DNA of 16,447 bases from Deltaproteobacteria bacterium (GTDB lineage Bacteria; Desulfobacterota; Desulfobacteria; Desulfobacterales; JAFDFH01). Below, piece after piece: positions 1-6,296 of the stretch; the first letter of the stretch is position 1; each line of letters starts with the position of its first letter. Both the position numbers and the translations under genes were made by a program. The stretch is from NCBI GenBank assembly GCA_019309945.1, contig JAFDFH010000062.1, forward strand, positions 1 to 16,447, given 5' to 3'. The notes under the pieces were generated by a model. The model was not told the DNA's origin. It worked only from the letters and a program-made list of their open reading frames with translations, and ran no database searches.

Positions 1-153
1 GCTTAGCACAAACAGGCTACAATCAACAATTTATGCTGTTCGGGTCACTGTAAGCCGCCCTAAACGGCTTCAAACAGTTGCCCGCTTTGAAAAAAATTAC
101 CGGATGACTCCGCTTGTAGGTTTAACCGTTTAACCATAAGTTTTTGAGAAGTT
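1..153 (-). mobile_element. Half-copy A of the palindromic MITE-like element, cut by the window edge
   Basis: This is an inverted copy of 1378-1522, the left arm of the complete element. By eye it differs from that arm by four substitutions and an 8-bp tandem duplication (GTTTAACC, around 122-137). The outer terminus is TTGAGAAGTT at 144-153. Position 1 is the inner end of the arm, where the full copy has an 8-nt centre and then the other arm. The other half therefore lies outside the window. It ends 38 bp after the yibQ-like stop codon. Confidence 0.85.
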
Positions 154-162
154 ATAAAATTG

Positions 163-180
163 ACATTTTTCAAAGGTCTC
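163..180 (+). repeat. Dispersed 18-bp motif, copy 1
   Basis: ACATTTTTCAAAGGTCTC. The same motif with one or two changes occurs at 10522-10539 and 13387-13404. Similarity extends about 12 bp upstream into an A-rich stretch (AAAATTG and the like). It lies 11 bp beyond the yibQ-like stop. Function is unknown. Confidence 0.6.
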
Positions 181-191
181 TCCAGTAGAAA

Positions 192-1160
192 CTAACTTCC
201 AGTATGGACAATCGTGGAAGCAGGCACAAAGCGAACCCTTTTTTGCAGATCAGGGAGTACTTCACGAAAGACTTCATAAGTCGTCGTATGGGGATGGGCG
301 ATACCGACAGCTTCACCGTGACTGCAAGCAACAAGGATCAGCCGATCTAATTGTTTACGGATAAAGTCGGGATCTGGAATATGATCAATAAAAATGTCTC
401 TTTCCGCAAAGGGAATCTGTAATAATCGAGCCGAGGGTTTACAAAGGGTATGCGGTGTGGTCCGGCTGTCGATGAAAAAGAGTCCTCTTTTTTTCAGAAT
501 GGAAAAGATTTGATACAACTGGGTTGAAACGGTCGTCATTTTAGAGCCCATATGATTGTTGACACCTTTTATGAAAGGTACTGAATCCAGGTCTTTTTCG
601 AGCTGGTTAATGAGCTGGTCCGGAGACATTGACGTCAGGAGCGTTCCAGGGCCGGGGTTGATCCTTGGGTATTCGTTCGGCTCCATCGGTAAATGCAACA
701 TGGTTTCGGCCCCTCCGGCATGAACCGCCTGGGCAATTTTTTTCGTGAAAGGGCTGAAAGGCAATATCGAAAATGTTAATACAGCGTCGAGGTTGAGGAA
801 TTTTTCAACCAATTGACGGTCATATCCAACGTCATCAATAATAATGGCAACTTTTGGGAATTTTTCCGGTAAAGCAATTTTAGGTTTAAGAATCGGTTTG
901 CGAGGGGGGATGTCCTTTTTCGGATAGACTTCAAACGCAGGAACTTTTTGAACCGTCTTTTTAGCAACCGGTATTTTTCCTCTAGAGGATATCGGGTGTT
1001 TTTGCTGGATGAAGTGATGTGCGAGAAATCCGGCGAGAACGACCAATATTAAAAGCAAGGACAGTCCGGCGATCGTCCTTTTCAAATGCGTTTTTAGAGA
1101 AGCGTCTTTACGGGATTTTTTTTTTGGTTTCTTTCTTGTTCCTGGTTTTCTAGTCACCAC
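192..1160 (-). CDS. Divergent polysaccharide deacetylase family protein (YibQ-like)
   Basis: A 322-residue protein with a very basic N-terminus (residues 3-28, rich in Lys and Arg), a single membrane segment at about 29-48, and a proline/lysine-rich linker to about 100. A NodB-like barrel follows, with motifs VAIIIDDVGYD (104-114), LHLPMEP (156-162), NNHMGSKMT (201-209), FFIDSRTT (228-235) and GIAHPH (286-291). The Asp pair and the His residues match the metal site of this divergent deacetylase family. Its members often lie next to envC and ctpA, as here. The protein is probably inner-membrane anchored with a periplasmic domain acting on envelope glycans; the substrate is unproven. The start is GTG, followed by a second GTG codon, and the ribosome binding site is weak. 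It is separated from ctpA by 507 bp of repeats, and the same element lies on both sides of the gene. Confidence 0.88.
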   Translation of the reverse strand: MVTRKPGTRKKPKKKSRKDASLKTHLKRTIAGLSLLLILVVLAGFLAHHFIQQKHPISSRGKIPVAKKTVQKVPAFEVYPKKDIPPRKPILKPKIALPEKFPKVAIIIDDVGYDRQLVEKFLNLDAVLTFSILPFSPFTKKIAQAVHAGGAETMLHLPMEPNEYPRINPGPGTLLTSMSPDQLINQLEKDLDSVPFIKGVNNHMGSKMTTVSTQLYQIFSILKKRGLFFIDSRTTPHTLCKPSARLLQIPFAERDIFIDHIPDPDFIRKQLDRLILVACSHGEAVGIAHPHTTTYEVFREVLPDLQKRVRFVPASTIVHTGS

Positions 1161-1179
1161 TTATCGCATCACCATCCAT

Positions 1180-1331
1180 AATTAGTGCCTGAACGAAAAC
1201 TGCTATTTTCCCCAATTTCGGCGTCAGGTTCAGATTTTAATCCTCAAAATACGCTAATGTATTCCTGCGGTTAAAATCTTCGCCTTCCTTGAACTTGGAA
1301 AAACTATCTAGTTTTCGTTCGGGCACTAATT
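1180..1331. repeat. 152-bp palindromic element upstream of the yibQ-like gene
   Basis: The terminal inverted repeats are 22 bp (1180-1201 and 1310-1331) with one mismatch; they begin AATTAGTGCC and end GGCACTAATT. The inside is also palindromic: both arms contain AGATTTTAA followed by YC, and the centre reads AATACGCTAATGTATT. No target duplication was recognised. The core is related to the ftsX-envC spacer at about 4566-4650. It ends 19 bp before the yibQ-like GTG, so it occupies the place of a promoter or leader. Confidence 0.8.
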
Positions 1332-1366
1332 GGGTATTTAACAGAAAAAATTTACCAACGACACGG

Positions 1367-1375
1367 CTAAAACAG
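1367..1375 (+). repeat. Putative target-site duplication, left copy
   Basis: CTAAAACAG, repeated identically and directly at 1646-1654. The two copies bracket the palindromic element, with 2 bp (GA) between this copy and the element's AACTTCTCAA terminus. Confidence 0.65.
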
Positions 1376-1377
1376 GA

Positions 1378-1644
1378 AACTTCTCAAAAACTTTTGGTTA
1401 AACCTACCAGCGGAGTCATCCGGTAATTTTTTTCAATGCGGGCAACTGTTTGAAGCCGTTTAGGGCGGCTTACAGTGCCCCGAACAGCATAAATTGTTGA
1501 TTGTAGCCTGTTTGTGCTAAGCGACACACTCATTTTAGATCCTGTGCGCGGGGCACTGTTAGGCGCCCTTAACGGCAAGTTTTGGCCGTATTGAAAAAAA
1601 TTACCGGATGGCGCAGCGGACCTGCCGGAATATATTGAAAAGTT
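1378..1644. mobile_element. Complete 267-bp MITE-like palindromic element (copy B)
   Basis: The element runs from AACTTCTCAA to TTGAAAAGTT. The left arm (1378-1522) and right arm (1531-1644) are imperfect inverted repeats around an 8-nt centre (GACACACT, 1523-1530). Both arms contain CATCCGGTAATTTTTTTCAA when read inward, and both contain ACAGTGCCCCG. Nine-bp direct repeats flank the element. The left arm matches 1-153 and the right arm matches 16334-16447 (five differences in 114 bp), so the family is multicopy. No transposase is present; movement would need one supplied elsewhere. A short open frame inside it is listed separately. Confidence 0.8.
1384..1533 (-). CDS. Possible 49-residue peptide encoded inside the MITE-like element
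   Basis: An ATG at 1533 opens a 49-codon frame (MSVSLSTNRLQS...) through the left arm. It is preceded by AGGA six bases upstream. The partial copy at 1-153 keeps the same frame open and ends ...MTPLVGLTV instead of ...MTPLVGLTKSF. The three substitutions in the shared reading frame are two amino-acid changes and one silent change, which is no sign of purifying selection. No domain was recognised. More likely a chance frame in a repeat than a gene. Confidence 0.18.
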   Translation of the reverse strand: MSVSLSTNRLQSTIYAVRGTVSRPKRLQTVARIEKNYRMTPLVGLTKSF

Positions 1645-1645
1645 A

Positions 1646-1654
1646 CTAAAACAG
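1646..1654 (+). repeat. Putative target-site duplication, right copy
   Basis: CTAAAACAG, identical to 1367-1375. It lies 1 bp outside the element's TTGAAAAGTT terminus and 13 bp beyond the ctpA stop codon. Confidence 0.65.
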
Positions 1655-1667
1655 CCCCTTTGGCAAA

Positions 1668-3038
1668 TTAGCTTTTAATACCTTTAAAAATTTCATAGCT
1701 TATCAGTATCTCGAGTGCCCGCTCAACCTGGCTGTCTGACAGCAGTCTTTTGAGCTTCAGGGGGCCATGCCGGTCTTTTACAAAAGGCGGTTTTGATTTT
1801 TTCTCTTTATCTTCCTTCTTTTCCGGCAGTGTTTTATCCTTTTTGCCTTCATCAGGTTCCGCTTCAAGATGATTCTTGAGATCCTTCTCCTTCAAAAGAC
1901 CATCCTCCTCATCAGCGCCCTCTGGATCGATCACCCTGTGTATTACCTTTAAATCCGGCAAAATACCCTCTGCCTGAATGGATCGCCCGCTGGGTGTGTA
2001 ATATCGCGCGATGGTAAACTTGAGTCCATAGCCACCCCGTAGCGTTTCAACGGTTTGGACGGAACCTTTGCCAAAGGAGGTGGTCCCAAGTATCAGAGCT
2101 CTTTTCTGATCTTGCAGAGCCCCCGCCACGATTTCCGATGCACTGGCACTTCCACCGTTAATCAGTAAAACAATCGGATAGTTCCGTTTGACCTTGTTGG
2201 GATGCGCCTTGAAATTTTTTGTGTTCTTTTGATCCCGTCCCTTAATGGAAACAATAATTCCCTCTTCAAGAAAAAGATCTGTCACCTGGATGGCTTGGTT
2301 TAGTAATCCGCCGGGATTGTCACGGAGATCAAGGACAAGTCCTTTCAGAGGAACATCGCCGGATTCGAGTTCCGCCAGTGCTTTTTCGAGTTCCTGAGTT
2401 GTGTTGTCCTGGAAGTTTGTGATCCAAATGTACCCATATCCCGATTTTAAGACAAGTGCTTTAATACTTTCAACGGGGATAATGTCACGAATTAAATCAA
2501 ATTTGATAGGCTCCGATACGTCTTTTCGAATAACGGTTAAGCTAACTGCGGTTCCTTTTGTGCCCCTCATCTTTCTTACCGATTCCCAAAGCATCATATC
2601 CTTGGTGGATTCGTCATCAACCTTGATGATAACATCCCCGGCCATGATACCGGCTTTATAGGCGGGTGTACCTTGAATCGGTGCGATAACCGTAAGAAGC
2701 CCCTTACGCATGGTGATAACGATCCCGATTCCACCGAACTCGCCCTTGGTGTCCGCCTGCAGTTCTTCAAAAGCTTCCGGTGGTAAAAATTGTGAGTGGG
2801 GATCGAGGCTGTGAACCATCCCCTGAATCGCTTTTTGTATTAATTCCTTGGAGTCAACCGGATCAACGTAGTTTTTTTCAACCAGCTCAATCACATCAGA
2901 AAATAATTTAAGCCCCTTGTAAGTCTCTTCACTGTCGGCTGAAATACCCTGGTTAAAGCCCGCCCCTATTGTCCAGATAACAACGGCGACACCCATCACC
3001 AACAACAGCCTTAAGCGCCGTTTTTTTGTTTGGGTCAT
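1668..3038 (-). CDS. ctpA: Carboxyl-terminal processing protease, S41 family (CtpA-like)
   Basis: A 456-residue periplasmic serine protease. An N-terminal signal or anchor segment (about 9-29) is followed by an S41 N-terminal helix region with LDPHSQFLPPEAF (78-90), a PDZ domain (about 97-172) and the S41 core. Catalytic Ser299 lies in GGSASASEI and Lys324 in FGKGSVQ, the usual 25-residue spacing. KGLVLDLRDNPGG (232-244) is also typical. Residues 370-420 form a charged Lys/Glu/Asp-rich linker before a short C-terminal segment. The ATG at 3038 is chosen because AAGGAG lies just upstream; an in-frame TTG 90 bases further up would run into envC. The gene starts 13 bp after the envC stop. Proteases of this family trim envelope proteins and control peptidoglycan hydrolases, which fits the operon. 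Confidence 0.95.
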   Translation of the reverse strand: MTQTKKRRLRLLLVMGVAVVIWTIGAGFNQGISADSEETYKGLKLFSDVIELVEKNYVDPVDSKELIQKAIQGMVHSLDPHSQFLPPEAFEELQADTKGEFGGIGIVITMRKGLLTVIAPIQGTPAYKAGIMAGDVIIKVDDESTKDMMLWESVRKMRGTKGTAVSLTVIRKDVSEPIKFDLIRDIIPVESIKALVLKSGYGYIWITNFQDNTTQELEKALAELESGDVPLKGLVLDLRDNPGGLLNQAIQVTDLFLEEGIIVSIKGRDQKNTKNFKAHPNKVKRNYPIVLLINGGSASASEIVAGALQDQKRALILGTTSFGKGSVQTVETLRGGYGLKFTIARYYTPSGRSIQAEGILPDLKVIHRVIDPEGADEEDGLLKEKDLKNHLEAEPDEGKKDKTLPEKKEDKEKKSKPPFVKDRHGPLKLKRLLSDSQVERALEILISYEIFKGIKS

Positions 3039-3051
3039 TATGCTACTCCTT

Positions 3052-4587
3052 CTATCCTTTTTCAATCCACTTGAGTGGATCAACCGGTTTTCCGTGATGG
3101 CGCACCTCAAAATAAAGCGACGGGCCAATCATGGAACCTGAATCGCCAACCGTCGCGATCACCTCATCGGTTTCTACCATATCACCTTTTGATTTAAAGA
3201 GTTCTTCAGCATGAGCATAGATTGTGTAGTAATTGTCCCCATGATCAATGATGATCATGTTGCCATACCCTTTAAACCAGCCGGCATATAGAACTCGACC
3301 AAAAGAGACCGCGCGAATCGGTTCACCCCTGTCGCTTTTAATATCAATTCCGCCCCGAAAATTTACAACATTAAATTTATTGTTTTTGTGTGGGCCAAAC
3401 CGTGAAATTATCTTACCTTTAACAGGCATATTAAGCAAGCCCTTAAAAGCGGTAAAACTTTTTGCCGGCATATTTTCAATGTCGCCTCCCCCATCGTCAC
3501 CCCTGGCGAGATAGGGAGCGACCGGCTGAATAACTTTTCCTCTGAAAGACGTTATGGTTTGATCCAGATTCATTGCGGCCTCTTTCAGTGAAACAATTGC
3601 CGCCAATTCCAAGGATTTTTTATTGCGTATATCAACAAGTAACTTCGATCGTTTTACGCGTTCTTGAGATAAAAACTCGATTTGATTTTGAAGATCCGTT
3701 CCAATCGCAGATTTTGCTATTTTCTGGGCACGCAATCGATCAAGCAAATTCGAAAGTCCGGCTTTATTGGCCCTAAGACTTCCCCACATATTTTCGTCAT
3801 AAGCCAGGATCCGCTGAAGCGCTGCTCTCCGCTGAAAAAGCCCATCAATGGATTCAGCCGATGCAAGCACATGCAACCGGCCCAGCCAGTTAAGCTTGTA
3901 TAGCGCTACCAAACGTTTGGCGGCATAGGTTTCAGTGGTTTGAATATTCTTTTTAAGCGCTTCGGAAGCCCTTTTTGTTGCGTTTATTTTTTTTTCAATC
4001 ATTCCGAGTTCGACCCTCAAAGCAGTAACATTTTTCATGGCACTGTTGATAGATAAATCGATTTTATTTAAACTGGTTATGATGTCCTTCTCTTTTTGGG
4101 TAATTACCACCACCTCTTGCTCATGTTTTTCTATCTTACGGCTGATAGCTTCTACTTCCTGTTTAATATGTCCGTTTTTCGTACTCTGATCAAAGGTATC
4201 TTTTATCCCTTGCTGCTTGTCGACAATGATATGTATATACCGCTTTTTATTCCGGACATAGCCGACCTGTTTTCCGTAGGAAACCTTAAGCCATCCATCA
4301 AGATGCTCGAGAACTTTTACCCTTGTCCCGCTAACAAGCTTTGTTAACGGCGGTTTGCGCAATCCCGGAACAGGCCGCAGGTTGAGACGATCTGTGATAA
4401 TAATACCTGTCTCACCTGCCGATGCCTGCGCGATTTCAACCGGGTGGAACCCCAGAGCACCGCCAGTTACCAATATTATTGAAACCAATTGCAAAAGCCT
4501 GGATTGGGCTCGAAGGCCAAAGATAGAAAGGATAAATAGTGCCCATCCAGAAACGGTCTTTTTGCCCGATCTCGGCGTTATGCTCAA
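3052..4587 (-). CDS. envC: EnvC-like murein hydrolase activator with an N-terminal SH3b domain
   Basis: A 511-residue protein with a hydrophobic export segment (about 34-56), an SH3b domain (about 59-122, with LNLRPVPG and GWLKVSYGKQVGYV), long coiled coils (about 125-350), and a C-terminal LytM/M23 domain (about 385-508). Active M23 enzymes have a His before the GxD motif and a His in LHFE; here these positions are Arg411 (NFRGGID) and Tyr492 (LYFEV). The domain is therefore probably non-catalytic and activates amidases, as EnvC does under FtsEX control. ftsE and ftsX lie just upstream. The start is TTG, with GAGG eight bases upstream, and both lie in a repeat-derived stretch. A TTG at codon 34 is an alternative start that would still leave a signal peptide. 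The SH3b domain is an addition relative to E. coli EnvC. Confidence 0.9.
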   Translation of the reverse strand: MSITPRSGKKTVSGWALFILSIFGLRAQSRLLQLVSIILVTGGALGFHPVEIAQASAGETGIIITDRLNLRPVPGLRKPPLTKLVSGTRVKVLEHLDGWLKVSYGKQVGYVRNKKRYIHIIVDKQQGIKDTFDQSTKNGHIKQEVEAISRKIEKHEQEVVVITQKEKDIITSLNKIDLSINSAMKNVTALRVELGMIEKKINATKRASEALKKNIQTTETYAAKRLVALYKLNWLGRLHVLASAESIDGLFQRRAALQRILAYDENMWGSLRANKAGLSNLLDRLRAQKIAKSAIGTDLQNQIEFLSQERVKRSKLLVDIRNKKSLELAAIVSLKEAAMNLDQTITSFRGKVIQPVAPYLARGDDGGGDIENMPAKSFTAFKGLLNMPVKGKIISRFGPHKNNKFNVVNFRGGIDIKSDRGEPIRAVSFGRVLYAGWFKGYGNMIIIDHGDNYYTIYAHAEELFKSKGDMVETDEVIATVGDSGSMIGPSLYFEVRHHGKPVDPLKWIEKG

Positions 4588-4650
4588 AATTTTATCCTCG
4601 GAATATCAACTATAGGCCTGCGGTAAAATTTTTCGCAGGCCTTTCGCATA
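4566..4650. repeat. Repeat fragment related to the 1180-1331 palindrome, spanning the envC start
   Basis: Read on the minus strand, the 36 bases starting GAGGATAAAA match the core of the 1180-1331 element at 27 positions by hand alignment. The match continues across the hairpin, where CCTGCGGT, AAAAT and CGC are shared. The envC Shine-Dalgarno sequence, the TTG start and about the first eight codons lie inside it. The outer terminal repeats of the larger element are missing or eroded. Confidence 0.5.
4614..4642. promoter_or_regulatory. Perfect 9-bp hairpin between ftsX and envC
   Basis: AGGCCTGCG (4614-4622) pairs exactly with CGCAGGCCT (4634-4642) around an 11-nt loop. It lies in the 128-bp ftsX-envC spacer, 27 nt upstream of the envC start. 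There is no T-run after it on the minus strand, so a processing, stability or attenuation structure fits better than a terminator. It is part of the repeat fragment. Confidence 0.55.
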
Positions 4651-4715
4651 CCCGAACATTTTTCTCAAACAGGTTCCATCGCCATCAGGATAGAAATGGA
4701 AATTTTGCAGGTCAA

Positions 4716-5597
4716 TCATATTTTTAAGAATTGCTTTAGAGAAAGATAACAACCCAGCCAACCCACGAACATGCTTCCCAGAAGTATTCCCCATAGCGCC
4801 CAGGGGGAAAAGAACCGAATATTTAACAGACCCAAAGATAAATCCTGTTCAACATTTAAAGAGATAACCATAAAAGCGACAAATAGTGCACCCAGACCTA
4901 AGATTCCACCGGAGGCCCCCAAGATAAGTCCTTCCATATAGAAAGGTGCTTTGATGAAACGGTCGGTCGCTCCGACCAAACGCATTATTTCAACTTCCTC
5001 GCGCCTTGAATAGAATACAAGGCGAATCGTATTGGCCACAATAAAGAGAGCGGCCATGAGGAAAAGCCCCCCTATTGCGTATCCGGTTAATCTAAACAGG
5101 TTAAAAATATTATTGAATCGCCCCAGCCAGGCCTGACCATATTCCACATCTTCGATGAAAGGGAGCGACTCAATCTGGGTTGCCAGAAATTCAATTTTTT
5201 CAACCTGGTGTGATGATGCAATCATACGGACTTCAAACGCATCCGGAAGCGGATTTTCCTTAAGATTCTCGAGTAGTGAGGATTGCCGTTTCATCTGGTT
5301 CTTGAGTTGCTCCAGAGCTTCTTGCTTCGATATAAAGCGGACATCCTGAACGCCATAAAGCCCCAGAATTTTCTTCTTTAAATCTGGAAGATTTCCTTCG
5401 GAGGCGTTCGGCTGCAGATATGCCATTATTCTTATGCCTTGTTTCCAGGCATTCATAATGTCACTGGCATTTATAAAAAAAAGGGTGAAAGCGCTCACGA
5501 TGAGTATGGATAGGGCGATGGTAATGATGGAAATGGAATTAAGCAACCGGTTGGCCAGAATATCCTGTATCGCCTTTTTATAAAACAAAGTAATCAT
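4716..5597 (-). CDS. ftsX: Cell division protein FtsX
   Basis: A 293-residue permease-like partner of FtsE. It has a short cytoplasmic N-terminus, TM1 at about 19-43, a large periplasmic domain (about 45-165) that in this family contacts EnvC-type activators, TM2 at about 170-195, a cytoplasmic loop with YSRREEVEIMRLVGAT, TM3 at about 222-247 and TM4 at about 265-288. This is the classic four-helix FtsX layout. The ATG follows AGGA with an 8-base gap and lies 15 bp after the ftsE stop. With FtsE it forms the inner-membrane complex that gates septal cell-wall hydrolysis. The next gene downstream encodes the likely periplasmic effector. Confidence 0.94.
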   Translation of the reverse strand: MITLFYKKAIQDILANRLLNSISIITIALSILIVSAFTLFFINASDIMNAWKQGIRIMAYLQPNASEGNLPDLKKKILGLYGVQDVRFISKQEALEQLKNQMKRQSSLLENLKENPLPDAFEVRMIASSHQVEKIEFLATQIESLPFIEDVEYGQAWLGRFNNIFNLFRLTGYAIGGLFLMAALFIVANTIRLVFYSRREEVEIMRLVGATDRFIKAPFYMEGLILGASGGILGLGALFVAFMVISLNVEQDLSLGLLNIRFFSPWALWGILLGSMFVGWLGCYLSLKQFLKI

Positions 5598-5612
5598 ATT
5601 CTTAATCCTGCA

Positions 5613-6296
5613 TCAGCCATCGCGAATCACACTTCCTTGCTTAAGTTGGACGACGCGACCGCCGGTTTGGTGAATAAGTTTATTGTCGTGGGTTGCGATA
5701 ACAACAGTTCCACCACGGGTATGAAACCTTTTTAGAAGATCGAGGATGATATCAGCCGACTCGGAGTCCAGGCTGCCGGTGGGTTCATCGGCAAGTATAA
5801 TCATGGGATCACCTACAATTGCCCGGGCAACAGCAACTCTTTGCTGTTCTCCACCGGAAAGGCTCGGGGGGAAGGAATCGAGCCGATCCTCCATGCCAAC
5901 GGTTCGGAGCACACTTTTTACTTTCTTCTGGATTAATCGCCTTTTTTTGTCTGCTGCTTCAAGGACCAGGGCAACATTTTCAAAAACCGTTTTTTTAGGT
6001 ATTAGCTTGTAATCCTGGAATATGATTCCGAATTTTCGCATGAGAAAAGGTATTCGGTTACGGGGAATCCGCGACAGGTTCATTCCATTGATCAGGACCT
6101 GACCTTCTGATACCGTTTCTCCAAGATAAAGAAGTTTAAGGAGGGTGGTCTTGCCCGCTCCACTGGGGCCACTTATACAAAGGAATTCATTCTTGCGAAC
6201 ATCGAGGGTTATATCAATCAGGGCCTGTTTAGAGCCGTAACGCTTATGAACATGGAACAGCCGGATGATTGAGCTTTTGTCATTCGCGTTAATCAT
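5613..6296 (-). CDS. ftsE: Cell division ATP-binding protein FtsE
   Basis: A 227-residue ABC ATPase with Walker A GPSGAGKT (43-50), Q-loop Gln94, signature LSGGEQQ (146-152), Walker B IILADEPTGSLD (166-177) and the switch His203 in ATHD. The length is normal for FtsE. It is cytoplasmic and drives FtsX by ATP hydrolysis. LolD and MacB ATPases are close relatives; the FtsX downstream with an EnvC-like gene beyond it decides for FtsE. Its ATG overlaps the tolC-like stop by 4 bp (ATGA), which suggests translational coupling. Confidence 0.93.
   Translation of the reverse strand: MINANDKSSIIRLFHVHKRYGSKQALIDITLDVRKNEFLCISGPSGAGKTTLLKLLYLGETVSEGQVLINGMNLSRIPRNRIPFLMRKFGIIFQDYKLIPKKTVFENVALVLEAADKKRRLIQKKVKSVLRTVGMEDRLDSFPPSLSGGEQQRVAVARAIVGDPMIILADEPTGSLDSESADIILDLLKRFHTRGGTVVIATHDNKLIHQTGGRVVQLKQGSVIRDG

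Larger units (their letters stand above)
1161..1667. other. 507-bp ctpA-yibQ spacer made mostly of two palindromic elements
   Basis: It contains the palindrome at 1180-1331 and the MITE-like element at 1378-1644. Only about 75 bp is left once the palindrome, the element with its 3 bp of extra border, and one copy of the 9-bp direct repeat are removed. No convincing promoter or terminator was seen outside the repeats. Both elements would be transcribed as strong imperfect hairpins if ctpA and yibQ share a message. Confidence 0.75.

Noticed and set aside
3039..3128. Longer ctpA from a TTG inside envC
   Set aside because: The ATG at 3038 has a strong AAGGAG site and is followed directly by the signal segment.
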